Below are positions 40,440-48,418 of a stretch of DNA of 64,000 nt, one piece after another. Made by a program: the position numbers and the translations under genes. How positions within the stretch are numbered: position 1 is the stretch's first letter; the number at the start of each line of letters is the position of its first letter. The DNA comes from Mycobacterium spongiae (GTDB lineage: Bacteria > Actinomycetota > Actinomycetes > Mycobacteriales > Mycobacteriaceae): the NCBI RefSeq assembly GCF_018278905.1, contig NZ_CP046600.1, forward strand, positions 2,418,001 to 2,482,000. Direction: 5' to 3'. The notes below the pieces were generated by a model, which saw nothing but the letters and a program-made list of their open reading frames with translations, did not search any database and was not told the DNA's origin.

Positions 40440-41251
40440 TGATGAGTGTGGAGCAACGCGAAGTTAGCAGGCTTGCGCCTGTTTTCCAGTCGTGCCGAGC
40501 TGACAATCGCGCGGCGCTCATCGGCTATCTGCCGACTGGATTTCCCGATGTGCCTACGTCGGTGGAGGCCATGGTCGCGTTGGTCGAATCTGGTTGCGAC
40601 ATAGTTGAAGTCGGCGTGCCCTATTCGGATCCCGGAATGGACGGCCCGACAATTCAGCGAGCCACGGAGATGGCTCTAGCGGGTGGAGTGCGAGTCCGGG
40701 ATACGCTGGCGGCTGTTGAGTCGATCGCCGCGGCCGGTGGACGTGCGGTAGTGATGACGTACTGGAATCCTGTGCTGCGCTATGGGGTTGATGCGTTCGC
40801 GAGGGATCTGGCATCAGCTGGCGGATCTGGACTCATCACCCCCGACCTTATTCCAGACGAGGCGCAACGGTGGCTTGTAGCATCCGACGAAAACCGGCTC
40901 GACCGGATTTTCCTGGTGGCACCATCGTCGACGCCCGAACGACTGGCGGCAACGGTGGAAGCTTCACGCGGATTCGTCTACGCGGCGTCGACGATGGGAG
41001 TGACCGGGGCACGTGACGCGGTGTCCCAGAGAGCTCCCGAATTGGTGGGGAGAGTGAAAGCCGTGTCTGAGATTCCCGTTGGAGTTGGCTTGGGTGTGCG
41101 GTCGCGCGAGCAGGCCGCACAGATCGGCAGCTATGCCGACGGAGTCATTGTCGGTTCGGCGTTGGTGTCTGCGTTGGCCGACGGCCTGCCTAAACTGCAT
41201 GCGCTGACCGCGGAACTTGCCGTCGGGGTGCGCCAAGGGACGTCAGTATGA
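40439..41251 (+). CDS. trpA: Tryptophan synthase alpha chain TrpA
   Basis: TrpA cleaves indole-3-glycerol phosphate to indole and G3P. The 270-residue barrel has YLPTGFPDV near 30, the catalytic Glu in DIVEVGVPYSDPGMDGPTIQRA near 54, catalytic Asp in LITPDLIPDEA, APSSTPERL, YAASTMGVTGAR and VGLGVRSREQA with GVIVGSALV. Adjacent ATG codons at 40439 and 40442 are possible starts; the first overlaps the trpB stop. The end overlaps lgt by 4 bp. Confidence 0.96.
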   Translation: MMSVEQREVSRLAPVFQSCRADNRAALIGYLPTGFPDVPTSVEAMVALVESGCDIVEVGVPYSDPGMDGPTIQRATEMALAGGVRVRDTLAAVESIAAAGGRAVVMTYWNPVLRYGVDAFARDLASAGGSGLITPDLIPDEAQRWLVASDENRLDRIFLVAPSSTPERLAATVEASRGFVYAASTMGVTGARDAVSQRAPELVGRVKAVSEIPVGVGLGVRSREQAAQIGSYADGVIVGSALVSALADGLPKLHALTAELAVGVRQGTSV

Positions 41252-43500
41252 AGACGACCTTGCTGGCGTACTTTCCCAGTCCGCCACGCGGGGTGTGGGA
41301 GCTTGGGCCGTTGCCTATCCGTGCCTACGCCGTCTTCATCATTACCGGGATCATTGTCGCGCTGCTGATTGGCGATCGACGTTTTGCGGCCCGCGGTGGT
41401 GAGCGCGGCGCGATCTATGACATCGCATTGTGGGCGGTCCCTTTCGGTTTGATCGGTGGCCGTCTCTATCACCTAGCTACCGATTGGCAAACATACTTCG
41501 GCCAAGATGGCGCCGGATTCGCTGCGGCGTTGCGAATCTGGGATGGGGGCTTGGGCATCTGGGGCGCAGTAGCCCTTGGTGTGGTGGGCGCATGGATTGG
41601 CTGTCGGCTTCGCCGGGTTCCACTACCGGTGTTCATGGACGCGGTCGCGCCCGGACTTGTGCTGGCGCAAGCCATAGGCCGGCTCGGGAACTATTTCAAT
41701 CAGGAGCTTTACGGCCGGGAGACAGTGATGCCGTGGGGCTTGGAGATCTTCTATCGTCGTGATCCGGCCGGATACATCGATGTTCACTCGCTCGAGGGTG
41801 TCTCGACCGGGCAGGTGGCCCTCGTCGTGCAGCCAACCTTCCTCTATGAGCTGCTGTGGAACGTGCTGGTATTCGTCGCATTGCTCTACATCGATCGCCG
41901 ATTCACTATCGGCCACGGGCGACTGTTCGGGCTGTACGTCGCTTTGTATTGCCTTGGCCGATTCTTTGTGGAGCTGTTGCGTGACGACGTCGCCACGCAC
42001 ATTGCGGGTATCCGGATCAATTCGTTCACATCAACGTTCGTGTTCATCGGAGCCATGGTCTACGTCATCCTGGCTCCGAAGGGCCGTGAGGATCCACGCA
42101 CGGTACGTGGCGACTATGGCTCCGAGGAACCGCCGGAACCAGAGTCCGCACCCGAACTCGCTGCTGTCGCGGCGGCTTCTGGTACGACCGTGGTGGCTAC
42201 GGTGGCCGCAGGCGTCGACGACGATCTAACCGATTCGACGCAGTCCCGACAATCCACCGAAGTCGCCGAGCTGGACACCGTGACGACCGAAGTCGCGGAG
42301 CCCGAAACCGTCGCGGCTGAGGTCGCCGAGCCAGCAGATCAGGCGGTGCCCGACGGGATTGAGGCTGTCGAGGCTGGAGCCGAAGAGGCTCATGCCCACG
42401 AGGCTGAGGGCGGCGAGGTTGAGGCTGCGGTGGCTGAGCGCGAGGAGGCTGAAGTCGGGGAGGGTGAAGTCGAGGAGATTGCGGACGGGGACGGTGAGGG
42501 CGGCGAGGTTGAGGCCGCGGCGGCTGAGCGCGAGGAGGCTGAAGTCGGGGAGGGTGAAGTCGAGGAGATTGCGGCCGAGGAGGGTGAGGGCGGCGAGGTT
42601 GAGGCCGCGGCGGCTGAGCCCGAGGAGGCTGAAGTCGGGGAGCGTGAAGTCGGGGCGGGTGAAGTCGAGGAGATTGCGGCCGGGGACGGTGAGGGCGGCG
42701 AGGTTGAGGCCGCGGCGGCTGAGCCCGAGGAGGCACAAGTCGGGGCGGGTGAAGTCGAGGAGATTGCGGCCGGGGACGGTGAGGGCGGCGAGGTTGAGGC
42801 CGCGGCGGCTGAGCCCGAGGAGGCACAAGTCGGGGCGGGTGAAGTCCAGGAGGTTGCGGCCGGGGAGGTTGACGGCGAAGTTGACGCCGCCGTTCCTCCG
42901 GCCGCGGAGGCTGAAGTCGACGAGGCCGAGGCCAGCGAGGGCGCGGCCGAAGAGGCCGAGCTCGAAGAGTCTGCAGCGGAAGCAGCTGAAGTCGCCGAAG
43001 CTGAAGTCGAAGACTCTGAAGTCGGCGAGGTTGCGGCCGAAGAGGCTCAACTCGCGGATCTTCACGTCGCGGAGGCTGGAGTCGCGGAGGCTGACCTCGC
43101 GGAGCCGGAGTCAGAAGCGGAGCCGGAGTCAGAAGCGGAGCCGGAGTCAGAAGCGGCCGAGGCCGCAGACACTCCAGGACAAGCCTCGGCTGCGCTCACC
43201 GAGCCCGAGGCGGTCGACACGCAACCCAAAGCGGCGGACACTATCGAACCAAGCGTTGACGCGGCCAAAACGGAAGTTGCGGAGTCGGCAGCCGCGGAAC
43301 CGAACGATGCTGAGCCCGAAGCGACTGATACTGCGTCCGTAGAAGCCGCTGCCGAGACGGCGGCTGACGCGACGTCCCCCGACGGTGGCGATGAGGAGGC
43401 AACTCCAACGCCGGTCCCCGATGTGCAACAGGGGGGTAGCGGCTCAACGCGCCGGCGTTGGCGGCTGCGGCTGAGACGTGGCCAGGGGCCAGGTCGGTAG
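41248..43500 (+). CDS. lgt: Prolipoprotein diacylglyceryl transferase Lgt with very long acidic tail
   Basis: Lgt transfers diacylglycerol from phosphatidylglycerol to the lipobox Cys of prolipoproteins in the plasma membrane. Residues 1-285 form the seven-helix enzyme: RAYAVFIITGI near 25, GGRLYH near 70, the Lgt signature GRLGNYFNQELYG at 144-156, and QPTFLYELLWN and GRFFVELLRDD later. The remaining ~465 residues are a Glu/Ala/Val tail of predicted disorder, with five 30-residue repeats (about 387-541) and a triple PESEAE block. The tail ends in a basic patch (RRRWRLRLRRGQGPGR). M. tuberculosis Lgt also has an acidic tail, but as remembered it totals only about 470 residues. It follows trpA with a 4-bp overlap. 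Confidence 0.95.
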   Translation: MKTTLLAYFPSPPRGVWELGPLPIRAYAVFIITGIIVALLIGDRRFAARGGERGAIYDIALWAVPFGLIGGRLYHLATDWQTYFGQDGAGFAAALRIWDGGLGIWGAVALGVVGAWIGCRLRRVPLPVFMDAVAPGLVLAQAIGRLGNYFNQELYGRETVMPWGLEIFYRRDPAGYIDVHSLEGVSTGQVALVVQPTFLYELLWNVLVFVALLYIDRRFTIGHGRLFGLYVALYCLGRFFVELLRDDVATHIAGIRINSFTSTFVFIGAMVYVILAPKGREDPRTVRGDYGSEEPPEPESAPELAAVAAASGTTVVATVAAGVDDDLTDSTQSRQSTEVAELDTVTTEVAEPETVAAEVAEPADQAVPDGIEAVEAGAEEAHAHEAEGGEVEAAVAEREEAEVGEGEVEEIADGDGEGGEVEAAAAEREEAEVGEGEVEEIAAEEGEGGEVEAAAAEPEEAEVGEREVGAGEVEEIAAGDGEGGEVEAAAAEPEEAQVGAGEVEEIAAGDGEGGEVEAAAAEPEEAQVGAGEVQEVAAGEVDGEVDAAVPPAAEAEVDEAEASEGAAEEAELEESAAEAAEVAEAEVEDSEVGEVAAEEAQLADLHVAEAGVAEADLAEPESEAEPESEAEPESEAAEAADTPGQASAALTEPEAVDTQPKAADTIEPSVDAAKTEVAESAAAEPNDAEPEATDTASVEAAAETAADATSPDGGDEEATPTPVPDVQQGGSGSTRRRWRLRLRRGQGPGR
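42406..42870 (+). repeat. 90-bp coding tandem repeat, five copies, in lgt
   Basis: Units begin at 42406, 42496, 42586, 42691 and 42781 with GAGGGCGGCGAGGTTGAGG. The period is 90 bp except copy 3, which carries an extra 15 bp (five codons). All changes keep the frame. Smaller internal repeats of GAAGTC/GAGGAG are visible. It is probably variable between strains. Confidence 0.9.
43102..43158 (+). repeat. 18-bp triplicate in the lgt tail
   Basis: Three tandem copies of an 18-bp unit (GAGCCGGAGTCAGAAGCG) encode Glu-Pro-Glu-Ser-Glu-Ala three times. This is a second, separate repeat expansion in the same tail. Confidence 0.8.
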
Positions 43501-43547
43501 TCGCTGTGGTGCCCCGCTAACCACGGATAGGCTTACGCGGGGCCGAT

Positions 43548-43584
43548 TGGATCTGGCATGCTGACGTGGATCTGGCATGCTGAC
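43548..43584 (+). repeat. 18-bp direct repeat upstream of the TM2-domain gene
   Basis: TGGATCTGGCATGCTGAC occurs at 43548-43565 and again at 43567-43584, separated by one base (period 19). It lies between lgt and the next start codon. It could be a duplicated regulatory site or a simple slippage product. Confidence 0.75.
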
Positions 43585-43587
43585 AAT

Positions 43588-43980
43588 GTGACTGATCAGC
43601 CCTGGCGCGACGCTGCAGAGTCCAGCCCGCCACCACCGCAATCGGGCCATCCTCCGCCATACCCCCCGAATCAGCACTATGCGCCAGTCGGCGGCTACTA
43701 CGACCCGTCTGCACCTTTTGGCCGGCATCCTGTTACTGGACAACCCTTTTCGGACAAGTCGAAGACGATCGGTGGTTTGTTGCAGCTGCTCGGCCTGCTC
43801 GGCATCGTTGGGATCGGTCGCATCTATCTCGGGCACACGGGGTTGGGTATCGCGCAGCTGCTGGTGGGCTGGCTGACACTGGGGTTGGGCGCTGTCATCT
43901 GGGGTGTGATTGATGCGTTGTTGATATTGACCGACCAGGTAAGCGACCCGTGGGGTCGCCCCTTGCGCGATGGAACCTAA
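43588..43980 (+). CDS. TM2-domain membrane protein
   Basis: The protein has about 130 residues from GTG 43588 (MTDQPWRDAAES); an ATG at 43558 would add ten residues translated from the direct repeat and is less likely. The Pro/Tyr-rich cytoplasmic N-terminus is followed by SDKSKTIGGLLQLLGLLGIVGIGRIYLG and two membrane helices (about 59-77 and 85-112). The conserved GxGRxYLGHTGLG pattern and final D-pair are typical of the TM2 fold. Function of such proteins in bacteria is unknown. It overlaps the next gene by 11 bp. Confidence 0.88.
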   Translation: MTDQPWRDAAESSPPPPQSGHPPPYPPNQHYAPVGGYYDPSAPFGRHPVTGQPFSDKSKTIGGLLQLLGLLGIVGIGRIYLGHTGLGIAQLLVGWLTLGLGAVIWGVIDALLILTDQVSDPWGRPLRDGT

Positions 43981-44404
43981 TCGAGCCACCGGGGCGCCGG
44001 CGGATTGGGCTCGGCCCGCGCCGTCTCGTCGCTACGGCACAGTGGGTGCGGTCGCGCTGCTGGCGGGGGCGCTCGGCTACATCGCGCTCGCGGACCCGCA
44101 CAACACCACATCGTTGTACCCAGCGTGTCCTTTCAAATTCCTCACCGGTTGGGACTGCCCGGCGTGTGGGGGCCTGCGAATGACACATGATCTGCTCCAC
44201 GCCGATCTCATGGCTGCCGTCAACGACAATGTTTTCCTGCTCGTTGGGCTTCCGCTGGTCGCCGGTTGGGTGTTGCTGCGCCGTCGCCTAGGCCGGTCCA
44301 TGCTGCCGACGGCGGCGCTGGCTGTCGTTGTGGTCACGACGATCGCCTGGACCGTGCTGCGCAACCTGCCCAGTTTCCCGTTGGTGCCGTCCATCAGCGG
44401 ATAG
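43970..44404 (+). CDS. DUF2752 membrane protein
   Basis: The 144-residue protein (Rv1616 position) has the DUF2752 signature CPFKFLTGWDCPACGGLRMTHDLLH near 53-77, in which three Cys residues flank a turn after the first helix. Hydrophobic helices lie near 26-43, 84-104 and 110-130. The Cys motif suggests a metal or thiol site at the membrane surface, but no activity is known. It overlaps the TM2 gene by 11 bp, so the two are co-transcribed. Confidence 0.88.
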   Translation: MEPNRATGAPADWARPAPSRRYGTVGAVALLAGALGYIALADPHNTTSLYPACPFKFLTGWDCPACGGLRMTHDLLHADLMAAVNDNVFLLVGLPLVAGWVLLRRRLGRSMLPTAALAVVVVTTIAWTVLRNLPSFPLVPSISG

Positions 44405-44451
44405 TTGGCGCCATGCGCCGGACACATGCCCGGCGACCGCACCGTCGAGAC

Positions 44452-44457
44452 TATGCT
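44452..44457 (+). promoter_or_regulatory. Predicted -10 element of pyk
   Basis: TATGCT ends 8 nt before the GTG of pyk. No Shine-Dalgarno is present, so a leaderless transcript is expected. Confidence 0.5.
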
Positions 44458-44465
44458 TTGTCGTC

Positions 44466-45884
44466 GTGACAAGACGCGGAAAGATCGTCTGCACTCTCGG
44501 GCCGGCCACGCAGCAAAGCGACTTGGTCCTGGCGCTAGTCGAAGCCGGAATGGACGTCGCCCGAATGAACTTCAGCCATGGTAACTATGGCGACCACGAG
44601 GCCGCCTACGAAAGGGTTCGCGCGGCCTCTGACGCTACTGGCCGCGCAGTAGGTGTGCTTGCCGACCTACAAGGCCCCAAAATCCGGCTGGGGCGGTTCG
44701 CCAGGGGACCCACCTACTGGGCCGACGGTGAAACGGTCCGGATCACGGTCGAGGCCTGCGAAGGCAGCCACGACAGGGTCTCGACTACGTACAAGCGGCT
44801 AGCCGAGGACGCAGTAGCCGGTGACCGGGTTCTGGTCGATGACGGCAAGATCGGCCTTGTGGTCGACCACATCGACGGCGATGATGTGGTCTGCGTCGTC
44901 ACCGAAGGCGGCCCGGTCAGCGACAACAAGGGGATCTCGCTGCCGGGGATGAACGTGTCGGCACCGGCCCTGTCCGACAAGGACATCGAGGATCTGACCT
45001 TCGCGCTGAATCTGGGCGTCGACATGGTGGCCCTTTCCTTCGTTCGCTCACCGTCTGACGTCGAGCTGGTCCACGAGGTGATGGATCGGATCGGGCGGCG
45101 GGTCCCGGTGATCGCCAAGCTGGAGAAGCCGGAAGCCATCGACAATCTGGAAGCTATCGTGCTGGCTTTCGACGCCGTCATGGTTGCGCGCGGCGACTTA
45201 GGCGTCGAGCTGCCGCTCGAAGAGGTGCCGCTGGTTCAGAAGCGGGCCATCCAGGTGGCACGCGAGAATGCAAAGCCGGTCATCGTGGCGACCCAGATGC
45301 TGGACTCGATGATCGAGAATTCGCGGCCCACCCGTGCGGAGGCTTCCGACGTCGCAAACGCCGTACTCGATGGCGCTGACGCGCTGATGTTGTCCGGGGA
45401 AACCTCGGTGGGGAAGTATCCGCTGGCGGCAGTCCGGACGATGTCGAACATCGTCTGCGCGGTTGAGGAGAATTCCACGGCCGCACCGCCGTTGACGCAC
45501 ATACCCCGAACCAAGCGTGGGGTGATCTCGTATGCCGCCCGGGATATCGGCGAACGACTCGACGCAAAGGCGCTGGTGGCATTCACTCAATCCGGTGATA
45601 CGGTGCGCCGACTGGCCCGCCTGCATACCCCGCTGCCGTTGCTCGCATTCACTGCATGGCCCGAAGTGCGCAGCCAACTAGCCATGACCTGGGGAACGGA
45701 GACGTTCATCGTCCCGGAGATGCAGTCCACTGACGGCATGATCCGCGAGGTCGATAAGTCGTTGCTCGAACTTGGCCGCTACAAACGTGGTGACCTGGTT
45801 GTCATCGTCGCGGGTGCGCCGCCGGGCACCGTAGGCTCGACCAATCTGATACACGTGCATCGGATCGGGGAAGACGACGTCTAG
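44466..45884 (+). CDS. pykA: Pyruvate kinase
   Basis: Pyruvate kinase transfers phosphate from PEP to ADP. The 472-residue protein has TRRGKIVCTLGPAT at the start, MDVARMNFSHG near 30, DLQGPKIRLG near 68, the inserted B domain (70-165), the catalytic Lys/Glu in VIAKLEKPEAIDNL near 220, MVARGDLGVELP near 243, ATQMLDSM near 278 and SGETSVGKYP near 310. The C-terminal domain has the effector loop TQSGDTVRRLA. The GTG at 44466 matches the family start; longer upstream frames are rejected. Confidence 0.96.
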   Translation: MTRRGKIVCTLGPATQQSDLVLALVEAGMDVARMNFSHGNYGDHEAAYERVRAASDATGRAVGVLADLQGPKIRLGRFARGPTYWADGETVRITVEACEGSHDRVSTTYKRLAEDAVAGDRVLVDDGKIGLVVDHIDGDDVVCVVTEGGPVSDNKGISLPGMNVSAPALSDKDIEDLTFALNLGVDMVALSFVRSPSDVELVHEVMDRIGRRVPVIAKLEKPEAIDNLEAIVLAFDAVMVARGDLGVELPLEEVPLVQKRAIQVARENAKPVIVATQMLDSMIENSRPTRAEASDVANAVLDGADALMLSGETSVGKYPLAAVRTMSNIVCAVEENSTAAPPLTHIPRTKRGVISYAARDIGERLDAKALVAFTQSGDTVRRLARLHTPLPLLAFTAWPEVRSQLAMTWGTETFIVPEMQSTDGMIREVDKSLLELGRYKRGDLVVIVAGAPPGTVGSTNLIHVHRIGEDDV

Positions 45885-45970
45885 GCGGCCAACCGGGTCG
45901 GGCCCCGACGAGAGCATGCTCCTGTCCGCCCGCACTCAGGCGAACCTGGGAAAAGAGCCCTGAAGCATTG

Positions 45971-46858
45971 ATGTCCGATTTCACAACAAGCATGTCCGAT
46001 TTCGAGGAACTCTTGGCGGTATTGGATCTCAAGGCCGCCGCGGATGATGTATTCATCGGGTCCCATCCCAGCAAGAATCCGATGCGGACATTCGGTGGAC
46101 AGCTCATAGCGCAGTCGTTTGTCGCGAGCACCCGCACGTTGACCCGGGATGACCTTCCGCCCAGTGCGCTGTCCGTGCACTTCGTCAACGGCGGTGATAC
46201 GACCAAGGACATCGAATTCCAGGTGGTACGCCTGCGTGATGAACGGCGCTTCGCCAACCGGCGGGTCGACGCGGTGCAGGACGGCGTGCTGTTGTCCTCG
46301 GCGATGATCTCCTACATGTCTGGAGGTCCGGGGCTTGAGCACGCCGTGGAGCCGCCGACGGTAGCCGAGCCCGATACGCGGCCGTCGATCGGCGCACTAT
46401 TGCGTGGCTATGAGGAGACCGTTCCGCATTTCGTCAACGCGCTGCAACCGATCGAATGGCGCTATACCAACGATCCGGCCTGGATAATGCGGGACAAGGG
46501 TGATCGGCTTGCCTACAACCGGGTCTGGGTCAAAGCTTCGGGCGCGATGCCGGCCAGCACGATGCTGCACACGGCGGTGATGCTGTACTCCTCGGATACG
46601 ACCGTGCTGGACTCGGTCATCACCACCCACGGTCTCTCCTGGGGTTTCGATCGTATCTTTGCGGCATCGGCGAATCACTCGGTCTGGTTTCATCGCCAGG
46701 TCAACTTCGATGACTGGGTGTTGTATTCGACGTCCTCCCCGGTCGCCGCGGATTCACGCGGGCTGGGTGCCGGCCATTTCTTCGATCGCTCCGGGGAACT
46801 GATCGCCACGGTCGTCCAGGAAGGCGTATTGAAGTACTTTCCCGCCTCCCGCCGATAG
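45971..46858 (+). CDS. tesB1: Acyl-CoA thioesterase II TesB
   Basis: TesB hydrolyses acyl-CoA to free fatty acid and CoA. The 295-residue double-hotdog protein has SKNPMRTFGGQLIAQSF near 35, DERRFANRRVDAVQDG near 90, and in the second half VMLYSSDTTVLDS (catalytic Asp region) and SVWFHRQVNFDDWVLYSTSSP. An MSDF start is duplicated: ATGTCCGATTTC occurs at 45971 and again at 45992, giving two in-frame starts. Homologues begin at the second. No strong Shine-Dalgarno distinguishes them. It follows pyk by 86 bp. Confidence 0.93.
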   Translation: MSDFTTSMSDFEELLAVLDLKAAADDVFIGSHPSKNPMRTFGGQLIAQSFVASTRTLTRDDLPPSALSVHFVNGGDTTKDIEFQVVRLRDERRFANRRVDAVQDGVLLSSAMISYMSGGPGLEHAVEPPTVAEPDTRPSIGALLRGYEETVPHFVNALQPIEWRYTNDPAWIMRDKGDRLAYNRVWVKASGAMPASTMLHTAVMLYSSDTTVLDSVITTHGLSWGFDRIFAASANHSVWFHRQVNFDDWVLYSTSSPVAADSRGLGAGHFFDRSGELIATVVQEGVLKYFPASRR

Positions 46859-47002
46859 ACAAAGCCGGACACCGGCGGTGATTTCGGCTCAGCATGGTGG
46901 TGACCAGGCGTAACGTTCCTGTTAGCCGGGTATCGGCCGGCGCCCGACGATGATGAGGCGGACGCCGCCAACTTCGGAGCGCAAGTGGGGAGGTGGCAGG
47001 CG

Positions 47003-48418
47003 GTGGCGGGAAACGAGTCCTTAGTCGATGTCGCGCCGAAGGTGCCTGCGCTCGACCGCCTGGAGGAAATCGTCGTCGTTCACGTCGATTCGCTCACCGT
47101 CCGCTGCATCGGCGCTGTGGCGTTGCTGTCCTCGACGTGCTGGTTGATCGCGCTGCTTGCGCGTGACTACCAAGACGGCGCCTGGGAAGCCGCGGGCCGG
47201 TTGGGTTGGTCGCTCACCGTTTTGGCCGCGGTTGCGCTGATCGCCCGGGGGATCTTCCTGGGTCGTCCGGTGACCGCTCTGCACGCCGCGGGAGCGGCAT
47301 TGGTACTGATCGCGGGTCTAGGCGCCCATGTGGTGTCTCTCGATGTGTTCGGCGATGTGCTCATCGTCGGGTCTGGGCTGGTGTTGATGTGGCCGACGTC
47401 GGCGCGGCCCCGGCCCGAAGACCTGCCGCGCGTGTGGGCGCTGATCAATGCCACCGCCGAAGACCCGCTGGCGCCCTTCGCGATGCAGGCGGGTAAGAGC
47501 TACCACTTCAGCCCGGCCGGTACCGCGGCGCTGGCGTACCGCACCAGGATGGGGTTCGCCGTAGTCAGTGGTGATCCGCTCGGGGAGGAGAAGCAGTTCG
47601 TCGGGCTGGTCGCCGACTTCGCCGCCATGTGTCATACCCGTGGTTGGCGGATCGCGGTTGTGGGTTGCAGCGAGCGCCGGCTCCCGCTGTGGAACGACCC
47701 CGGCGTTCTCGGACAGTCGCTGCGGCCAATACCTTTCGGTCGCGATGTCGTCATCGACGTGACCAGCTTCACGATGATGGGTCGCAAATTCCGCAATCTG
47801 CGTCAAGCGGTTCAGCGCACCCACAACTTCGGCATCACGACCGAAATCGTGGCCGAGCAGGCTCTCGACGACATTCAGCGCGCGGAGCTCGCCGAGGTGC
47901 TGTCGGCCTCACCCAAGGGGTCGCGCACCGATCGCGGGTTTTGCATGAACCTGGACGGCGTGTTGGAAGGCCGCTACCCCGGGGTCGAGCTGATCGTTGC
48001 CAGAGACGCCTCGGGGCGGGTGCTGGGCTTCCACCGGTTCACGACGGCAGGTGGCGGTAAGGAGGTCTCCCTGGATGTCCCTCGGCGTCGACGCGGCGCG
48101 CCCAATGGAATCGACGAACGACTGAGTATCGACATGATCGCCGCAGCCAAAGAGGCTGGGGCACTGCGAGTATCGCTAGCATTTGCGGCCTTTCCGGAGA
48201 TCTTCGACCAACCAGACCGTAGCCGGCTGCAATACTTCTTCTACATATTGATTCATCTTCTCGACCCGCTGATCGCGCTGGAGTCGTTGTACCGGTACCT
48301 GCGCAAGTTCCATGCTTTGGACGCCCGGCGCTATGCGCTGATTTCCCCGACTCATGTCATGCCGTTCGCGCTTGTGCTGCTGTCGCTGGAATTCTTGCCG
48401 CGCCGCCGACACCTCTAA
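47003..48418 (+). CDS. MprF-like membrane protein with DUF2156 (aminoacyl-lipid transferase-type) domain
   Basis: The 471-residue protein (Rv1619 position) has four N-terminal helices (about 37-53, 67-80, 90-105 and 108-123). A cytosolic double-GNAT-like domain of the phosphatidylglycerol-lysyltransferase C-terminal family (DUF2156) follows. Typical segments are KSYHFSPAG, GDPLGEEKQF, RKFRNLRQAVQRTHN, GRVLGFHRFTT, SLDVPRRRRGAPNGIDE and the C-terminal YRYLRKFHA. Relatives transfer amino acids from aminoacyl-tRNA to lipids; whether this one does is untested. GTG 47003 is preferred because GGGAGG lies upstream; GTG 46985 is also in frame. It converges on cydC by 4 bp. Confidence 0.85.
   Translation: MAGNESLVDVAPKVPALDRLEEIVVVHVDSLTVRCIGAVALLSSTCWLIALLARDYQDGAWEAAGRLGWSLTVLAAVALIARGIFLGRPVTALHAAGAALVLIAGLGAHVVSLDVFGDVLIVGSGLVLMWPTSARPRPEDLPRVWALINATAEDPLAPFAMQAGKSYHFSPAGTAALAYRTRMGFAVVSGDPLGEEKQFVGLVADFAAMCHTRGWRIAVVGCSERRLPLWNDPGVLGQSLRPIPFGRDVVIDVTSFTMMGRKFRNLRQAVQRTHNFGITTEIVAEQALDDIQRAELAEVLSASPKGSRTDRGFCMNLDGVLEGRYPGVELIVARDASGRVLGFHRFTTAGGGKEVSLDVPRRRRGAPNGIDERLSIDMIAAAKEAGALRVSLAFAAFPEIFDQPDRSRLQYFFYILIHLLDPLIALESLYRYLRKFHALDARRYALISPTHVMPFALVLLSLEFLPRRRHL

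Noticed and set aside
42197..43065. Open frames of 209 and 279 codons antisense to the lgt tail, and a 327-codon frame on the same strand
   Set aside because: They are created by the 90-bp repeats. Arg/Pro- or Leu/Arg-repeat composition and absence of any start signal mark them as shadows.
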